5,987 bases of DNA, taken from UBA8437 sp963578885. GTDB taxonomy: Bacteria > Planctomycetota > Planctomycetia > Planctomycetales > Planctomycetaceae. The position numbers and the translations under genes were made by a program. Location: positions 1 through 5,987 of the forward strand of contig CAUZEQ010000303.1 of assembly GCA_963578885.1 (NCBI GenBank), written 5' to 3'. The notes beneath the pieces were generated by a model. That model saw nothing but the letters and a program-made list of their open reading frames with translations. It had not been told where the DNA came from and made no database searches. Shown here in pieces: positions 5,986-5,987 of this stretch (positions are counted from its first letter, which is position 1; every line of letters begins with the position of its first letter).

Positions 5986-5987
5986 GT

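Overview
The window is high-GC and almost fully coding, with all supported genes on the minus strand (read from high to low coordinates). The best guess for the source is a member of Planctomycetota or a similar diderm lineage. This rests on style rather than a marker gene: an N-terminal CPxC...CPxC zinc ribbon followed by an acidic linker, one membrane helix and Gly/Met/Pro/Lys-rich low complexity; a large coiled-coil FtsK/SpoIIIE-type ATPase; and small WXG-like proteins.

Layout in transcription order: (1) 5974-5702, a 90-residue WXG100-like helical-hairpin protein; (2) 5613-5068, a 181-residue helical/coiled-coil protein of no family I recognise; (3) 5071-4838, a second, 77-residue WXG-like protein whose ATG overlaps the stop of gene 2 (ATGA); (4) 4819-794, a 1341-residue membrane-anchored ATPase with two coiled-coil blocks, two transmembrane helices and three FtsK/SpoIIIE-like modules, of which only the middle one keeps Walker A and Walker B; (5) 644 to beyond base 1, a zinc-ribbon, single-membrane-helix protein with MPGG and KKGG repeats, truncated by the window edge. 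Genes 1-4 look like one operon. Gene 5 follows after a 149-base gap with its own ribosome binding site and a possible weak promoter, so it may be separately transcribed.

The combination of two WXG-like proteins with an EccC/EssC-type ATPase is the core of a type VII (ESX/WXG100) secretion system. Here it appears in an unusual form: WxD replaces WxG, the ATPase carries long coiled coils around its membrane segment and has its intact motor in the middle, and an uncharacterised coiled-coil protein lies between the two WXG-like genes. No other known T7SS membrane component (EccB, EccD, EssA, EssB, EsaA, mycosin) is in the window. The working hypothesis is a divergent, reduced T7SS-like export or translocation module. 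Secretion itself is an inference.
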